Source of the DNA: an uncultured bacterium | GTDB taxonomy: Bacteria; Bacillota; Clostridia; Oscillospirales; Ruminococcaceae | DNA: 6,268 nucleotides | NCBI GenBank assembly: GCA_934845495.1 | Contig: CAKWRB010000002.1 | Span: forward strand, 31,350 to 37,617 | Reading direction: 5' to 3' | Position numbers and translations under genes: made by a program | Notes under the pieces: generated by a model | Seen by the model: only the letters and a program-made list of their open reading frames with translations | Database searches by the model: none | What the model was told of the DNA's origin: nothing | Shown: positions 5,886 to 6,268 of the stretch, in pieces | Numbering within the stretch: position 1 is the first letter of the stretch | Layout of the letters: each line of letters starts with the position of its first letter

Positions 5886-6268
5886 AGCAGTTTCTCCTTT
5901 GTTGTTTGGGTCTATTGTATCAGAAATCGAAACAGGTGTATAGCCCGCTTCGGTCACAGCGTGTTCCAGCAGCGAATCCTCCACTGGGTGCGCCAGGGTG
6001 ACAGTGGCGGTCTTTGCCTCCAGATCGACCTGGACGGCGGTGACGCCCTCCACGGCAGCCAGCGCCTTTTCCACCCGGGCGGAGCAATGGCCGCAGCTCA
6101 TGCCCTCCACCAGCATCACGCGGGCGAGGGGTTCGGGGGCATCACCGGACAGGAAGCCGACGGGCTCATAGCCCACTTCGGTCACAGCGTGTTCCAGCAG
6201 CGAATCCTCCACCGGGTGCGCCAGGGTGACAGTGGCGGTCTTTGCCTCCAGATCGACCTGGACGGCGG
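5679..6268 (-). CDS. Partial multi-HMA-domain protein in frame with copZ, probably the CopA C-terminus
   Basis: An open frame enters from the right edge (first whole codon at 6266) and runs 195 residues to the TGA at 5679-5681. In order it holds the end of one HMA domain (AVQVDLEAKTATVTL...), a linker (FLSGDAPEPLAR), a complete HMA domain with GMSCGHC (6084-6104), a second linker (SISDTIDPNNKGETA), and a third HMA domain that is CopZ itself. HMA domains are ~68-residue ferredoxin-like folds that pass Cu(I) through CxxC. The nearest in-frame start, a GTG at 6212, falls inside a domain and has no Shine-Dalgarno, so the true start is outside the window. From memory, many clostridial CopA pumps end in C-terminal HMA domains and sit beside csoR; on that basis I infer this is a CopA tail. 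A separate multi-domain chaperone is possible. The natural end of this protein is unclear because of the nested copZ. Confidence 0.75.
   Translation of the reverse strand, partial: AVQVDLEAKTATVTLAHPVEDSLLEHAVTEVGYEPVGFLSGDAPEPLARVMLVEGMSCGHCSARVEKALAAVEGVTAVQVDLEAKTATVTLAHPVEDSLLEHAVTEAGYTPVSISDTIDPNNKGETAMNKKIVIDGMMCMHCAGAVEKALNALDGVTAKVDLEQKCAHVELAAPVADEVLAKAVTDAGYTVVSIG
5894..5900 (-). promoter_or_regulatory. copZ ribosome binding site inside the longer open frame
   Basis: On the minus strand AAAGGAG lies eight bases before the ATG at 5885, a near-ideal site and spacing for a Firmicute. It falls in an AT-rich stretch that reads as NNKGETA in the longer frame, a composition more like a spacer than a domain linker. 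This is the main evidence that free CopZ is made. Confidence 0.85.
5914..5942 (-). promoter_or_regulatory. Candidate promoter for copZ-csoR within the upstream reading frame
   Basis: On the minus strand TATACA (5942-5937, four of six matches to TTGACA) is followed after 17 bases by TACAAT (5919-5914, five of six) with an extended TG-A before it. Transcription would start near 5907, about 21 bases before the copZ ATG, leaving a short leader carrying the Shine-Dalgarno. The whole element overlaps codons GYTPVSISDTI of the longer frame. I saw no clear CsoR operator (GC-rich inverted repeat with TACCC/GGGTA-like ends) over it. Confidence 0.6.
5941..6268. repeat. Near-identical HMA-coding direct repeat, period 228 bp, cut by the window edge
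   Basis: Bases 5941-6040 and 6169-6268 match at 98 of 100 positions (differences G5947/A6175 and T5985/C6213). The period of 228 bases is exactly 76 codons, one HMA domain plus linker. The similarity stops abruptly on the low-coordinate side at 5941/6169 and is cut by the window end on the other, so the repeat is at least 100 bases and may continue. It points to a recent in-frame tandem duplication or gene conversion. Confidence 0.9.

Noticed and set aside
6210..6212. GTG as the start of a 177-residue HMA protein
   Set aside because: It falls inside a beta-alpha-beta HMA domain whose earlier residues are encoded upstream to the window edge, and it has no ribosome binding site.

Overview
The window looks like chromosomal DNA from a GC-rich Firmicute of the gut Oscillospiraceae type (Faecalibacterium, Gemmiger or Subdoligranulum relatives). 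This is inferred from strong G/C third positions, AT-rich spacers, Gram-positive promoters and Shine-Dalgarno sequences, and the protein families present. It holds two plus-strand genes and, convergent with them, a minus-strand copper-homeostasis cluster that runs off the right edge. No RNA gene, CRISPR array, insertion sequence or phage feature was seen. The longest gene-free stretch is about 225 bases (2986-3211).

Left (10-2985, +): a 991-residue membrane protein. Its first ~430 residues are a low-complexity polyampholyte of Arg, Asp, Glu and Tyr, carrying an internal duplication and a 15-bp triplet repeat. The rest has about eight membrane segments and the order of a P-type ATPase, but every catalytic signature is eroded, so it is probably a pseudo-ATPase of unknown role. 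A strong intrinsic terminator (3005-3041) ends this unit.

Middle (3212-5278, +): a complete five-domain EF-G paralogue of the EF-G2/FusA2-like kind. It has its own promoter and a ~117-base leader. Its GTPase motifs are non-standard: DTPGL instead of DTPGH, and TQMD instead of NKMD.

Right (5392-6268, -): in transcription order, the C-terminal end of a multi-HMA-domain protein (probably the tail of a CopA copper ATPase), then copZ (copper chaperone), then csoR (copper-sensing repressor). The upstream protein and copZ share one uninterrupted reading frame, yet the joint contains an AT-rich stretch with a good promoter and a strong Shine-Dalgarno before the copZ ATG. copZ can therefore be made both as a domain of a long fusion and as a separate 68-residue protein. 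csoR follows with its Shine-Dalgarno overlapping the copZ stop. A 24-bp hairpin at 5322-5372 serves as terminator for both converging units.

How the genes work together: pump, chaperone and Cu(I)-sensing repressor form a conventional copper-export circuit. No functional link between that circuit and the two plus-strand genes is visible.
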